A stretch of 64,000 bases of DNA, from NCBI RefSeq assembly GCF_001690355.1, contig NZ_LZHG01000033.1, positions 95,380 to 159,379 on the forward strand. The letters are read 5' to 3'. Below the pieces are notes generated by a model. The model made no database searches. It had not been told where the DNA came from and was given only the letters and a program-made list of their open reading frames with translations. Shown here in pieces: positions 55,171 to 64,000 of the stretch (its first letter is position 1; each line of letters opens with the position of its first letter). The position numbers and the translations under genes are program-made. The DNA is from Gilliamella sp. Choc4-2. Lineage in GTDB: Bacteria; Pseudomonadota; Gammaproteobacteria; Enterobacterales; Orbaceae.

Positions 55171-56424
55171 TTATTGACGAATTAAATTGTCTCCATAACC
55201 TATCCATTTATAGGTAGTTAAAGCTTCGAGCCCCATTGGTCCGCGTGCATGTAGTTTTTGTGTACTAACTGCTACTTCTGCACCTAATCCAAATTGCCCA
55301 CCATCAGTAAAACGTGTTGATGCATTGACATAAACTGCAGCTGCATCAACCTGATTTACGAACTGTTCTGCATTAAGCAAGTTACGCGTGAGAATGGATT
55401 CTGAATGACCCGTACCATATTTGCGGATATGCTCTACAGCCAGCTCAAGTGAATCAACAATGATCACGTTTAAATCTTTTGATAACCATTCTTGCTGTAA
55501 TTCTTCATTTTTTACTGGTAGGATAGTTGCATTACCTGTTTTTAATATGTCATAACAGTCTTGGTCGGTATGTAATACGACGTTATTATCTGCCATGACC
55601 TGACAAAGTTTTGGTAAAAACTGCTCTGCAATATTTCGGTGGACTAGTAACGTTTCAAGCGTATTACAAGTGCTTGGACGCTGAGTTTTGGCGTTGGCAA
55701 TAATTGGTAGAGCATTATCAAAATTAGCACTTTCATCAATAAAAATGTGACAGACTCCAATACCACCAGTAATGACGGGTATTGTTGAATGCTCACGGCA
55801 TAATTTATGTAAAGATGCACCACCCCGGGGGATAATCATATCGATATACTTATCGAGTTTAAGTAACTCATGGATATATTTACGATCAGGATTATTAATA
55901 CATTGGACAGCTGTTTGAGGTAAACCAACTTGCTTTAACGCTTTTTGGATAACAGAAATTGTGGACATATTAGTATTGATTGTTTCTTTACCCCCGCGAA
56001 GTATTGCGGCATTGCCAGTTTTTAAACAAAGAGCTGCAATATCAATTGTTACATTTGGTCGAGCTTCGTAAATCGCACCAATAACGCCAAGCGGCACTCT
56101 GTGACGGTGTAACTTCAAGCCGTTTTCTAAAGTAGAACCATCAATGATTTGACCAATAGGATCAGTTAATGAAATGATTTTACGGACATCATTGGTGATA
56201 GATGATAGTCGTTTGGGGGTTAACAATAATCGATCAAGAATTGCTTCATTTAACTCTTGCTCTTTTGCCAATTTAATATCTTCCTTATTAGCGGCAAGAA
56301 TTGTTGCACTGTGTTCTTCTAATAAATCAGCAATAATAGTTAAAGCTTTATTTTTAGTTGAAGTAGGGCATTGTGCCAATTGATATGAAGCAAGCTTGGC
56401 CGCTTTACCTATTTGTTGTAACAT
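55171..56424 (-). CDS. proA: Gamma-glutamyl phosphate reductase ProA
   Basis: A 417-residue enzyme, same length as E. coli ProA. It reduces gamma-glutamyl phosphate to glutamate semialdehyde with NADPH, step two of proline synthesis. The catalytic Cys is in [25 protein letters not shown] and [11 protein letters not shown] belong to the cofactor/substrate sites. Unlike E. coli it does not follow proB directly: two small genes and a terminator lie in between, so it needs its own promoter. Confidence 0.97.
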   Translation of the reverse strand: MLQQIGKAAKLASYQLAQCPTSTKNKALTIIADLLEEHSATILAANKEDIKLAKEQELNEAILDRLLLTPKRLSSITNDVRKIISLTDPIGQIIDGSTLENGLKLHRHRVPLGVIGAIYEARPNVTIDIAALCLKTGNAAILRGGKETINTNMSTISVIQKALKQVGLPQTAVQCINNPDRKYIHELLKLDKYIDMIIPRGGASLHKLCREHSTIPVITGGIGVCHIFIDESANFDNALPIIANAKTQRPSTCNTLETLLVHRNIAEQFLPKLCQVMADNNVVLHTDQDCYDILKTGNATILPVKNEELQQEWLSKDLNVIIVDSLELAVEHIRKYGTGHSESILTRNLLNAEQFVNQVDAAAVYVNASTRFTDGGQFGLGAEVAVSTQKLHARGPMGLEALTTYKWIGYGDNLIRQ

Positions 56425-56684
56425 TATTGTTGCCTCTAAAGTTTATTTTTTACAATTCTATTTGCTAAGTGGTATTTTTTATAAAATAATTTTTTGCATA
56501 ACGTTAATATTATATTGAAATTTGCCAAAAAATTTTTATTTCATTATTTACTTGGTGTTTTTCTACATTTTATTCATCTCTTAATGCCGATGATAGATAT
56601 CAAAAGTATACGTTTCTTGTAAAGAAATAAAATCTAAGTAGGATATAACAATAATATTTTTCTATTTAAGTATTACTGTATGAA

Positions 56685-56719
56685 TAAAAATAAGAGCAAA
56701 GAACAGTACTTCTTTGCTC
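56685..56719 (-). terminator. Terminator between the small membrane gene and proA
   Basis: On the minus strand GAGCAAAGAA-GTACTG-TTCTTTGCTC, a 10-bp perfect stem, is followed by TTATTTTTATT. It ends the gpt-frsA-proB transcript and uncouples proA. The 260 bp from here to proA hold no gene and should contain its promoter. Confidence 0.85.
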
Positions 56720-56733
56720 TAATAAGCATCAAT

Positions 56734-57153
56734 TTATGACTCTTTATCTTTTAAAACTGTATGTAAAGTGTTTAAAAACTCTGTTTTTGTGTCATTATCT
56801 AAAACACTTAAAGATATCTTTAAAGTAGATTCCTGTTTAGTTATTTTATTACAGTATTCTATAAATACTTTTTTAGGCTCATATCTAATAGATTTGATTT
56901 CATCGAAAAGCACGTTTATATTGCTTCTTATTAGTGCTGGTCTGAATGTAATAAAATCTTCACCAATGGTAATATATACCATAAAATATTGCAAAATTGA
57001 TATAACTAGTATAGATAGTAACGGTGCAATGTTATACCCGAATTTTGGAGATATGACTAACATTGCTATGATAGCAATGATACAAAAGACAATACCAAAC
57101 ATTGCCAAATGTCGTGCATAAAATTGTTTAATGGTTTGATTTTTTGATTCCAT
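56734..57153 (-). CDS. Small membrane protein with two helices
   Basis: A 139-residue protein with two close membrane helices (MFGIVFCIIAIIAMLVI; APLLSILVISILQYFMVYIT) and a soluble C-terminal domain of about 75 residues (FDEIKSIRYEPKKVFIEYC, SLSVLDNDTKTEFL), a bPH-like pattern. No known family by name. It sits between proB and the terminator, 40 bp after the preceding gene. Confidence 0.6.
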   Translation of the reverse strand: MESKNQTIKQFYARHLAMFGIVFCIIAIIAMLVISPKFGYNIAPLLSILVISILQYFMVYITIGEDFITFRPALIRSNINVLFDEIKSIRYEPKKVFIEYCNKITKQESTLKISLSVLDNDTKTEFLNTLHTVLKDKES

Positions 57154-57193
57154 TTTTTTTATCCTATATGTTGTTGTAATATCTTTTTATGTT

Positions 57194-57484
57194 CTAAAAA
57201 TGACGTCTTTCTTCTAAAGATTTTGCATTTTCTTGACTTATAATTTTTCTTCCACCGAGAACACCAATTAATCCTAACGGTACAAAAAGAATACTACCTA
57301 TAATGATTAATATACCTCCAATTTTTTTATTATGTGTTGTAATAATTAATCCTATAGTAGCAACCAAAGCAAAAATAATAACCAATGGTAAAAGTATCTG
57401 AGATGCCTCATCATATTTTAATGAAACATTAATATAAAATACTGCCAACCAATTGGCAATTATACCAACAATAGCTAATTCCAT
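57194..57484 (-). CDS. Small three-helix membrane protein
   Basis: A 96-residue protein with three hydrophobic helices (VGIIANWLAVFYINVSL; ILLPLVIIFALVATIGLII; IGGILIIIGSILFVPLGLIG) and a charged C-terminus. It lies 26 bp after proB and may be cotranscribed with it. Its role is unknown. Confidence 0.6.
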   Translation of the reverse strand: MELAIVGIIANWLAVFYINVSLKYDEASQILLPLVIIFALVATIGLIITTHNKKIGGILIIIGSILFVPLGLIGVLGGRKIISQENAKSLEERRHF

Positions 57485-57510
57485 AATTTTCTTTCCTTAT
57501 TGTTTATTAC

Positions 57511-58620
57511 TTAATTAATTAACATATCATCACGGTGAACAGCAACATGACCATATTCATAGCCAATAATTTTGCTAATTTCTTGCGAATGATGCCCTGC
57601 AATTTGCCTTAAAGCATCATTATTATAACGACTAACACCGCACGCAAAGGGTTTGCCAAATTTATCGCAAATATCAATAACTTCACCGCGAGAAAAATTT
57701 TTCTCTACGCTGATAATCCCTTTAGGTAATAGCGAGCTACCATTATTTAAAATTGCATTAACAGCACCATCATCTAATAACACTTTGCCTGCTTTTGGTG
57801 CACCAAACAACCAGTGTTTACGATGTTCTAGTGGTGTTTTTTGTGGTAAAAAATGTGTTCCAATAGGTTTATTATTGACAATATCAATAATAACATTTGG
57901 TTTATTTCCTGCAGCGATAATAACTTCTATACCTGCACTTCCAGCTACTTCAGCTGCTTGTAATTTTGTGCTCATCCCACCCGTACCTAACCCTGAAACA
58001 CTACCTCCGGCGATACTTCGTAAATTATCGTCAATATGATCAATTTCATGAATTAACTTGGCACTTTTATCAGCTCTTGGATCGGCTGTATAAAGACCTT
58101 CAATATCAGTTAATAAAATCAACTTATCAGCTTCGGCTAAAATGGCAGCTAGCGCTGATAAGTTATCATTATCGCCAACTTTAATTTCTGCGGTTGCAAC
58201 AGCATCATTTTCATTGATGATTGGAATGATATGATTAACTAACATTGCTTTTAAAACGTCTTGTGCATTTAAAAATCTTTCACGATCTTCAAGGTCTGCA
58301 CGGGTAAGTAACATTTGACCAATATAGATCTTATAGATAGAAAATAGCTGTTCCCAAAGTTGAATAAGCTTACTTTGTCCAACAGAAGCGAGTAATTGCT
58401 TTGAAGCAACGGTATTAGGTAGAGAAGGGAAGTTAAGATATTCACGTCCTGCTGCAATTGCACCAGATGTAACAATGATAATTTTATGCCCATCTTGATG
58501 TAGGCTTGCGCATTGCCTTATCAACTCAACTATTTGTGCTCGATTAAGTTGTTTCGTTCCACCTGTTAGTACACTGGTACCTAATTTAACAACTAGGGTT
58601 TGTTGTTTTTTAATAGTCAT
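57511..58620 (-). CDS. proB: Glutamate 5-kinase ProB
   Basis: A 369-residue kinase with an amino-acid kinase domain ([58 protein letters not shown]) and a C-terminal PUA domain from about residue 280. It phosphorylates glutamate, first step of proline synthesis, and is feedback-inhibited by proline in E. coli. It follows frsA by 22 bp. Confidence 0.97.
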   Translation of the reverse strand: MTIKKQQTLVVKLGTSVLTGGTKQLNRAQIVELIRQCASLHQDGHKIIIVTSGAIAAGREYLNFPSLPNTVASKQLLASVGQSKLIQLWEQLFSIYKIYIGQMLLTRADLEDRERFLNAQDVLKAMLVNHIIPIINENDAVATAEIKVGDNDNLSALAAILAEADKLILLTDIEGLYTADPRADKSAKLIHEIDHIDDNLRSIAGGSVSGLGTGGMSTKLQAAEVAGSAGIEVIIAAGNKPNVIIDIVNNKPIGTHFLPQKTPLEHRKHWLFGAPKAGKVLLDDGAVNAILNNGSSLLPKGIISVEKNFSRGEVIDICDKFGKPFACGVSRYNNDALRQIAGHHSQEISKIIGYEYGHVAVHRDDMLIN

Positions 58621-58642
58621 AGCATATTCTTATTTTTTCACG

Positions 58643-59899
58643 TTATATAACAGACTTCATCCAATTTACTGATTGTGTTAACGCCTTATGCAAACTTTTT
58701 TGTAACTGTGTTTTAGGTACAGTTATTACTTTATTTTGTTTGATTGAATGAATTAATTTTGCTTCACAAAGATCACTTAACTTATCACCCTTAAAGAGGA
58801 TATTCATAACAGGCACATGACAAGAATGAGTTAAAAGTCCTTGATTTTTTAGTGAAAAATAATTTAATTCTGCTGCCAATTGTTGGTTGGATATTGAAGG
58901 TAATCCCAAACGGCTAGCTAACATATCTTTATAACTATTCGGTAGATTTTTTTGCAGATCTTTATCAACAAAGATTTGATGAATAAACGGAGTAAAATTA
59001 AATACGCCTTTTATTTTATTTGGCATCAAATAAGCTAAGCGTGTAGCAATATGCGAACCAAACCTAAATCCAGCAACAATAATCCGATGATCATCTATCC
59101 ATGGAACAGAAGACAACTGCTCTAATATAGCTTGATGAATTTGGCTACTATTTTGTGATAAAGCAAAGTTACGGCTATAACCAACAGTTGGTAGATCAAC
59201 AGTTAGCATGGCAAATCCATGCGGCGCTAAAAATTCACTAAAATAACGATAATAATCGATCTGCAAATTGCCTAACGCATTACAAATCAACACAACAGGG
59301 CAAGTCCCTTCGCATTTTGGTAAATGTAAAATTGTTTTGACACTACGATTATCGACTTTAAATTCCAGTTCTTTTATCAAAAATGGCGAAAATTGAAGAG
59401 CTTTTGCATAATATTGATAAGCGCATGTTTGGGCATACATTGCTAGCTGGTCATTTTTAAAATGAGGATAACTAGCAATACTTGCATATATGCTGGCTAT
59501 AAGATAATAATTGTGTAAATTATTTTTATTTTCATCTATAAGATTTGCTTCATCAATTGATTCAGCTTTAGCTTGCCATACTGCCGCTTGATTTAAAAAT
59601 TCATAGGTCCAGTTGCCAGATTGATAACCAACAACAGTGTCTAGCCAGGTATCATTTGTGTGGATTCGAGTTGAAGCGGCAATTTTTGATAAAACCGCTT
59701 CAGCCTCTAATTTGGGTAATCCACGCCAATGCCATAAAATGGGATTAATAATTCGATACCATCTGAAGTCAATTTCCCCATCTAGGGTGCTAATGCTACT
59801 ACCATTACTATTATCAATGCGATTGATAAGTGTTGAAGTTTCAGGATAATCAAATTGTGGTTTAAATATCTGTTCAGTTAGATTTTCGGTAGTTGCCAT
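58643..59899 (-). CDS. frsA: Esterase FrsA (YafA)
   Basis: A 418-residue protein like E. coli FrsA (414): FDYPETSTLINR near the start, WYRIINPILWHWRGL, TWLDTVVGYQSGNWTYEF, and an alpha/beta-hydrolase domain with VVLICNALGNLQIDYYRYF, PTVGYSRNF and GFRFGSHIATRLAYLM. In Vibrio FrsA binds dephospho EIIA-Glc and shifts pyruvate use to fermentation. It lies 23 bp after gpt, as in E. coli. Confidence 0.93.
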   Translation of the reverse strand: MATTENLTEQIFKPQFDYPETSTLINRIDNSNGSSISTLDGEIDFRWYRIINPILWHWRGLPKLEAEAVLSKIAASTRIHTNDTWLDTVVGYQSGNWTYEFLNQAAVWQAKAESIDEANLIDENKNNLHNYYLIASIYASIASYPHFKNDQLAMYAQTCAYQYYAKALQFSPFLIKELEFKVDNRSVKTILHLPKCEGTCPVVLICNALGNLQIDYYRYFSEFLAPHGFAMLTVDLPTVGYSRNFALSQNSSQIHQAILEQLSSVPWIDDHRIIVAGFRFGSHIATRLAYLMPNKIKGVFNFTPFIHQIFVDKDLQKNLPNSYKDMLASRLGLPSISNQQLAAELNYFSLKNQGLLTHSCHVPVMNILFKGDKLSDLCEAKLIHSIKQNKVITVPKTQLQKSLHKALTQSVNWMKSVI

Positions 59900-59922
59900 A
59901 ACAACCTTAACTTCCTTATCAA

Positions 59923-60459
59923 TTATTTATGATCGCTAATAGGTTTAACAAACATGACTCCTGTATCCCATGGCTGTTCAATCCAAGTATCTTGTGCAAT
60001 ATCGACAACATAATCATCAACAAGTGGTTTGCCAGCAGGTTTTGCAAAAATAGTAACAAAGTGAGCTTTTGGGTATATTTCACGGATAGTATGAGCGGTA
60101 TTACCAGTATCGACCAAATCATCAACAACAATAAAACCTTCACCATCGCCATTAGCTTGTTTTAATATTAATTTTTCTCTTTGGTGATCATGATCATAAC
60201 TTGAAATGCAAACAGTATCGACATAGCGAATACTTAATTCTCGGGCTAAGATAGCAGCAGGCACTAATCCACCACGGCTAACGGCAATAATACCTTTCCA
60301 TTGATTTGCAGGTAATAAGCGCTCAGAAAGTTGGCGCCCATAGGATTGCAACATTTCCCAAGTAACATTGAATTTTTTCTTTTCAGCAATAAGCTCTGCC
60401 TTATGTTGTTTTTTGGCTTGTATTTCTTCTTCTGTTAATAAAATTTGATCTGTTGACAT
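59923..60459 (-). CDS. gpt: Xanthine-guanine phosphoribosyltransferase
   Basis: A 178-residue salvage enzyme with the XGPRT core: [42 protein letters not shown] motif [15 protein letters not shown], and [12 protein letters not shown]. An N-terminal extension of about 27 residues ([18 protein letters not shown]) is longer than in E. coli (152). An AGG is 8 bp upstream of ATG 60459. First gene of the gpt-frsA-proB run, divergent from pepD. Confidence 0.95.
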   Translation of the reverse strand: MSTDQILLTEEEIQAKKQHKAELIAEKKKFNVTWEMLQSYGRQLSERLLPANQWKGIIAVSRGGLVPAAILARELSIRYVDTVCISSYDHDHQREKLILKQANGDGEGFIVVDDLVDTGNTAHTIREIYPKAHFVTIFAKPAGKPLVDDYVVDIAQDTWIEQPWDTGVMFVKPISDHK

Positions 60460-60605
60460 TGAGTAACCTGCAATTTTAATCGATTGTATGAATAAATAAA
60501 TATTAATGAACTAAAAATAGATGTAAAATTGCACCTTATTATAATGTGATTCAATAAAAAAAACCACTCATTAATTTATTACATACTTAATATTGAGGTT
60601 ATATT

Positions 60606-62069
60606 ATGCTTTCTACCTTAACGCCTAAATTTGTTTGGCAGATTTTTAATGATATTTGTAAAATTCCGCACCCATCTCACCATGAACAAATGATAACTAA
60701 ATATATTGTCGATTTTGCTAATACTCATGGTATTGATTGCAAACTTGATAAAGTAGGTAATATTTTGTTAAGTAAACCTGCTACCAAAGGTATGGAAGAC
60801 TGCCCATCAATTGCATTACAGGCTCACATGGACATGGTGCCACAAAAAAATGAAGGTACTAGTCACGACTTTTTAACTGATCCAATTCAAGCTTATGTCG
60901 ATGGCGAATGGGTAAAAGCCAAAGGAACGACATTAGGTGCTGATAATGGCGTTGGGTTAGCATCTGCGTTAGCCGTTTTAATCGATCCTGCTGTTGAACA
61001 TGGACCGATTGAAGTATTGATAACAGTATCAGAAGAAACTGGGATGCACGGTGCCTTTGGTTTACAACCTAATTGGTTAAAAAGTCACTATCTAATTAAT
61101 ACTGATTCTGAAGATGAAGGCGAAATATTTACAGGATGTGCTGGCGGCGTTGACTTTACTACAACCTTTGCCGTTACTTATGCAGTAATGCCAGAAAAGC
61201 ATGATTGTTATATGAATATTTCACTTAAAGGATTAAAAGGTGGACATTCAGGTTGTGATATTCATCTTGGTCGTGGTAATGCAATTAAATTGATGGCTCG
61301 CTTTTTAGCGCAATATGCACAAGATATCTCGTTTAGATTAGCTGATATAAAAGGTGGTTCACTACGTAATGCAATCCCAAGAGAAGCCTTTATTGAAATT
61401 ACACTAAATAAACAAGATCTGCCAAAATTAGAAGCCATTGTTAAACAATATCAAACAATTTTACACAATGAGTTAGGTCATGTAGAGCCTGCTATCGAAA
61501 TAACGTTATCGGAGGTTGAATCAAACAAAGTAAAACGCGTATTAACTACAGAACATCAAAATAAAATTATAAGCTGGTTAAATTCAGCGCCTAATGGTGT
61601 AGTTAGAATGAGTAATCAACTTCATGGTGTGGTTGAAACATCGCTCAATTTAGGTATTGTTAGTATTGAGGACAATCAACTTAATGCCCATTTTCTAATT
61701 CGTTCTCAAGTCGATAGTGCTAAAGATGCGGTTGTATCAACATTGACATCACTTAGTCAATTAGCAGATGCCAATTATGAAATAAGCGGTGGTTATTCAG
61801 GATGGGAACCTAATTTAGATTCACAACTACTAAAATTAGCCAAAGATAAATATCACGAAATTTTTTCTCAGCAAGCAAAAATAATGGTGATTCATGCAGG
61901 TCTTGAATGTGGTTTATTCAAACAAAGTTACCCAAATATGGATATGATATCAATTGGACCAACGATTGTTTCACCGCATTCACCAGATGAAAAAGTTAAC
62001 ATTCAAAGTGTTTATCGTTATTGGGAATTATTGATAGCGATATTAAAATCAGCAAACCACCTAAAATAA
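60606..62069 (+). CDS. pepD: Aminoacyl-histidine dipeptidase PepD
   Basis: A 487-residue M20-family metallodipeptidase (E. coli 485). Metal and catalytic motifs: LQAHMDMVPQ (HxD), TTLGADNGVGLAS, VSEETGMHGAFGL, DSEDEGE, and HAGLECGLF. It hydrolyses Xaa-His and other dipeptides in the cytoplasm. Start ATG 60606 (ML-STLTPKF) preceded by GAGG. Confidence 0.96.
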   Translation: MLSTLTPKFVWQIFNDICKIPHPSHHEQMITKYIVDFANTHGIDCKLDKVGNILLSKPATKGMEDCPSIALQAHMDMVPQKNEGTSHDFLTDPIQAYVDGEWVKAKGTTLGADNGVGLASALAVLIDPAVEHGPIEVLITVSEETGMHGAFGLQPNWLKSHYLINTDSEDEGEIFTGCAGGVDFTTTFAVTYAVMPEKHDCYMNISLKGLKGGHSGCDIHLGRGNAIKLMARFLAQYAQDISFRLADIKGGSLRNAIPREAFIEITLNKQDLPKLEAIVKQYQTILHNELGHVEPAIEITLSEVESNKVKRVLTTEHQNKIISWLNSAPNGVVRMSNQLHGVVETSLNLGIVSIEDNQLNAHFLIRSQVDSAKDAVVSTLTSLSQLADANYEISGGYSGWEPNLDSQLLKLAKDKYHEIFSQQAKIMVIHAGLECGLFKQSYPNMDMISIGPTIVSPHSPDEKVNIQSVYRYWELLIAILKSANHLK

Positions 62070-62079
62070 TCTAACGTGT

Positions 62080-62108
62080 ACCTGCCGATCTTTATCGGTA
62101 GGTATTTT
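62080..62108 (+). terminator. Terminator of pepD
   Basis: ACCTGCCGAT-CTTT-ATCGGTAGGT, a 10-bp stem with one G-T pair, is followed by ATTTTG. It lies 11 bp past the pepD stop. Confidence 0.8.
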
Positions 62109-62110
62109 GA

Positions 62111-62311
62111 AGATATTGCTCGTGTTTATATTTACTAAAAAAACAATTCAAAGAAGAATTAGAGTTAATTAAAAATCCTAAAAAATGGGCTGAATATGCC
62201 TTTTCAAGCCTTAATCATCAACAATATTATGTGACAATCTTAGCAGGAGAAACTCCCTTAGCTTGTATAAATAATTCATTTTATGGAATAGACCTTAGCT
62301 TTTTAGAATAA
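62111..62311 (+). pseudogene. C-terminal gene fragment upstream of the toxin remnant
   Basis: The frame from 62111 reads KKQFKEELELIKNPKKWAEY, AFSSLNHQQYYVTILAGETP, LACINNSFYGIDLSFLE and TAA at 62309. There is no start codon, so this is the tail of a lost gene, perhaps an immunity-like protein linked to the toxin. Base composition is AT-rich, unlike the following segment, which marks a junction. Confidence 0.5.
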
Positions 62312-63319
62312 ATAAACGGATGTAAAGTCTGCACCGCCGCCGATAAAATCCCAATAACCAATATACCCGCATTTGGGATATGTCAAAAAACGCAACAACC
62401 TTGCGTACCGGTTCCGTTAGAATGGAAAGACACCTACAAAGTAAAAGTCAAAGGCAACCAAACCCTACTCTATAAAAGCACCTTACCGTGCAGTTTGGGC
62501 GGCAAAATAGAATTTATAACCAGCGGACAAATCCCCGTAAGCCGAGAAGACTTAGATAAACTGACCGAAGAAAACGCCGAAGACCCACCGCAAGAAGAAG
62601 AAGGCTTAAGTTGGTGGGATGCAGTAGAAATAGTACCCTTTGCAGGCGGTGTGGTCGGTATGGTACGTTCAGGAATTAAAGGAGACTGGGTAGGATTTGG
62701 ATTGAGCGCAGCCTTTTTAGCACTAGATATAGGAGGTTTATTTTCATTTGGCGCAGGAAATGCCGCTTCAGCAGCAGTAAAAACAGCAAAACTGGCCAAA
62801 GCGGCCAGTAAAGTAGGTAAGGCAGCATCCAAAATAAGTAAAGCCGCCCTAACCGCAGGCGGAAAACTGCTAACCAAAGCAAGTGCTAAAGTAGCAGCCA
62901 AAGCCCTTGCCAAAAAAGCCGACGACATAGCCATACGATACGGCAAAGTATGAGTATTCGCCTGTTTCCCGGCCGGAACGCCTGTTCACACACAGCAAGG
63001 CATAAAAAAAATAGAACAAATACGCGAGGGAGATCGGGTATGGTCGCAAAACCCAACCGGTGGCGAAATAAGCCTAAAAAAAGTAACCGCCATAATCCGC
63101 AAACAGATAGACACCACCGTACAAATAGAACTGGAAGGCGAAACCATAGAAACCACCGCCGAACACCCCTTCTACACCAAACAAGGCTGGAAAGATGCCG
63201 CCGACCTCACCGAACAAGACCACATACAAACCAAAAATAAAAAATAGTACCGCGTAAAAAGACAAAACTTTCTTTATACTAAGAAAAAAGTCTATAATTT
63301 TGAAGTTGAAGACTGGCAC
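62312..63319 (+). pseudogene. PAAR-like (DUF4280) plus pretoxin-HINT polymorphic toxin remnant
   Basis: One frame runs through: NGCKVCTAADKIPITNIPAF, GICQKTQQPCVPVPLEWKD and TLPCSLGGKIEFITSGQ (DUF4280 PAAR-like tip domain), acidic linker, WWDAVEIVPFAGGVVGMV with a Gly/Ala-rich hydrophobic segment, then after a TGA (62951-62953) the HINT domain CFPAGTPVHTQQG, EIREGDRVW-like, TTAEHPFYTKQGW, and after TAG (63245-63247) VYNFEVEDWH, where the IS begins. Two in-frame stops and no start make it a pseudogene. Such proteins are T6SS-delivered toxins; the toxin end is lost. Confidence 0.8.
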
Positions 63320-64000
63320 TGTAAATGCCCCAAACTTAGCACACAACTCACGTAGAAAATTAAGCTGCTTGTTTTAGTGTTTTATACTCAATCGGTGTCA
63401 TGTTATTTAACGCCTCATGCGGTCTTTCGGTGTTATAAATCGTTAGCCATTCTTCGGTTATTCTCCTTGCTTGCGCTAGGTTGTTAAAAAGATATAAATC
63501 TAACACTTCAGTTCGATAAGTCCGGTTAAATCGTTCAATGTAACCATTTTGATAAGGGCTACCGGGCTTTATATAATCAATGGTTATATCATGTAATTTA
63601 GCCCAGTTTATAAAGGTTTTTCCTGTAAATTCTGGTCCATTATCAACTCGTATTTTTAATGGATATCCATGATATTCGGCCAGTTTATCTAAGTAACGGG
63701 TAATCCTTCCTGCTGGTAAGCTTACTGCAATATCAATCCCTAACGCCTCACGATTAAAGTCATCGATGACATTGAATGTTCTAAAGCGACGTTGATTACG
63801 ACTACTGTCACTCATAAAATCCATTGACCAACATTCACCTTGTTTATTGGGGACTAATAACCTTTCCGGGCATCGTAGAGGAATACGTTTTTTACGCTTT
63901 ACCCTGAGGTTAAGCTTTAATTCACAATACACCCGATATACCCGTTTATGATTCCATTTATAGCCGAGCTTTCTGATACGATTAAAACATTTAGGAAAAC
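63320..64000 (-). mobile_element. IS3-family insertion sequence (partial, inserted in the HINT domain)
   Basis: The HINT sequence stops being family-like right after ...EVEDWH at 63319, where TGTAAATGCCCC begins. IS3-family ends start with TG, so this is probably the IS terminus, about 40 bp beyond the transposase stop codon. The other end and target duplication lie beyond the window. Confidence 0.65.
63360..64000 (-). CDS. IS3-family transposase OrfB (N-terminus beyond window)
   Basis: The frame is open from the window edge: FNRIRKLGYKWNHKRVYRV, then WSMDFMSDS (first Asp), RVDNGPEFTGKTF (second Asp) and YQNGYIERFNRTYRTEVLD (Glu), the rve/DDE core of IS3 OrfB, and ERPHEALNNMTPIEYK at the end. 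The 191-codon frame from 63932 begins inside the protein; the coding frame continues to the right edge, so I give it to 64000. It catalyses IS transposition. Confidence 0.93.
   Translation of the reverse strand, partial: FPKCFNRIRKLGYKWNHKRVYRVYCELKLNLRVKRKKRIPLRCPERLLVPNKQGECWSMDFMSDSSRNQRRFRTFNVIDDFNREALGIDIAVSLPAGRITRYLDKLAEYHGYPLKIRVDNGPEFTGKTFINWAKLHDITIDYIKPGSPYQNGYIERFNRTYRTEVLDLYLFNNLAQARRITEEWLTIYNTERPHEALNNMTPIEYKTLKQAA

Noticed and set aside
62470..62946. 158-codon open frame on the minus strand opposite the toxin remnant
   Set aside because: It is the antisense of a GC-richer Ala/Lys-rich coding stretch, has an Ala/Leu/Pro-rich composition typical of shadow frames, and no SD or family similarity.
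63245..63247. Programmed stop-codon readthrough or recoding in the toxin gene
   Set aside because: Two different stops in one frame, no start codon and an IS insertion make simple decay the better explanation.

Overview
The window looks like chromosome from an AT-rich gammaproteobacterium whose housekeeping genes resemble those of Escherichia coli (mfd, lolCDE, nfi, trmN, apt, recR, ybhA, truC, trhP, proA/proB, frsA, gpt, pepD). A member of the Orbaceae, such as the bee-gut genus Gilliamella, fits best. That placement rests on remembered sequence similarity and base composition, not on a search.

Bases 1 to about 28,800 are a Mu-like transposable prophage cut by the left edge of the window. 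It is organised around a divergent switch at 20.85-20.94 kb. To the right runs one early operon: Ner, an IclR-like HTH protein, the DD(35)E transposase A, the ATPase B, Gam, GemA and finally a Mor-type activator. To the left runs a lysogeny block (repressor, tail-anchored ORF6C-like protein, lipoprotein, NdpA-like protein plus membrane protein). Beyond it lie the lysis cassette, packaging and head genes, and tail genes ending at the window edge. The tail genes (tube, G/GT frameshift pair, long tape measure, distal tail) look siphovirus-like, as in the B3/D3112 transposable phages. Two near-identical dyads, one before the holin/lysis genes and one before the protease gene, look like activator-dependent late promoters at the positions of Plys and PI in Mu.

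From 28.9 to 51.3 kb lie chromosomal genes: ydgA, mfd divergent from lolCDE, a rhomboid protease, yigZ divergent from nfi-trmN, a dimethylarginine dimethylaminohydrolase with an amino-acid permease, apt, an operon of a von Willebrand A protein with a histidine kinase and response regulator, recR and ybhA. Between them are AT-rich stretches with decayed genes (a GNAT acetyltransferase and several fragments).

From 51.3 to 62.1 kb follow truC, two decayed genes, tRNA-Cys, trhP, then proA, two small membrane proteins, proB, frsA, gpt and pepD. This recalls the E. coli pepD-gpt-frsA-proBA neighbourhood, but proB and proA are separated here by two extra genes and a terminator.

From 62.1 kb to the right edge is a mobile, decayed zone. 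It holds a fragment of an unknown gene, a PAAR-like/DUF4280 plus pretoxin-HINT polymorphic toxin gene with in-frame stops, and an IS3-family element that cuts the HINT domain and runs off the window.

The most interesting candidates for new biology are four: the lysogeny-side cargo of the prophage (NdpA-like plus membrane protein); the amyloid/RHIM-like motif shared by the repressor and its tail-anchored partner; the nuclease-like domain fused to the head morphogenesis protein; and the VWA-kinase-regulator operon.
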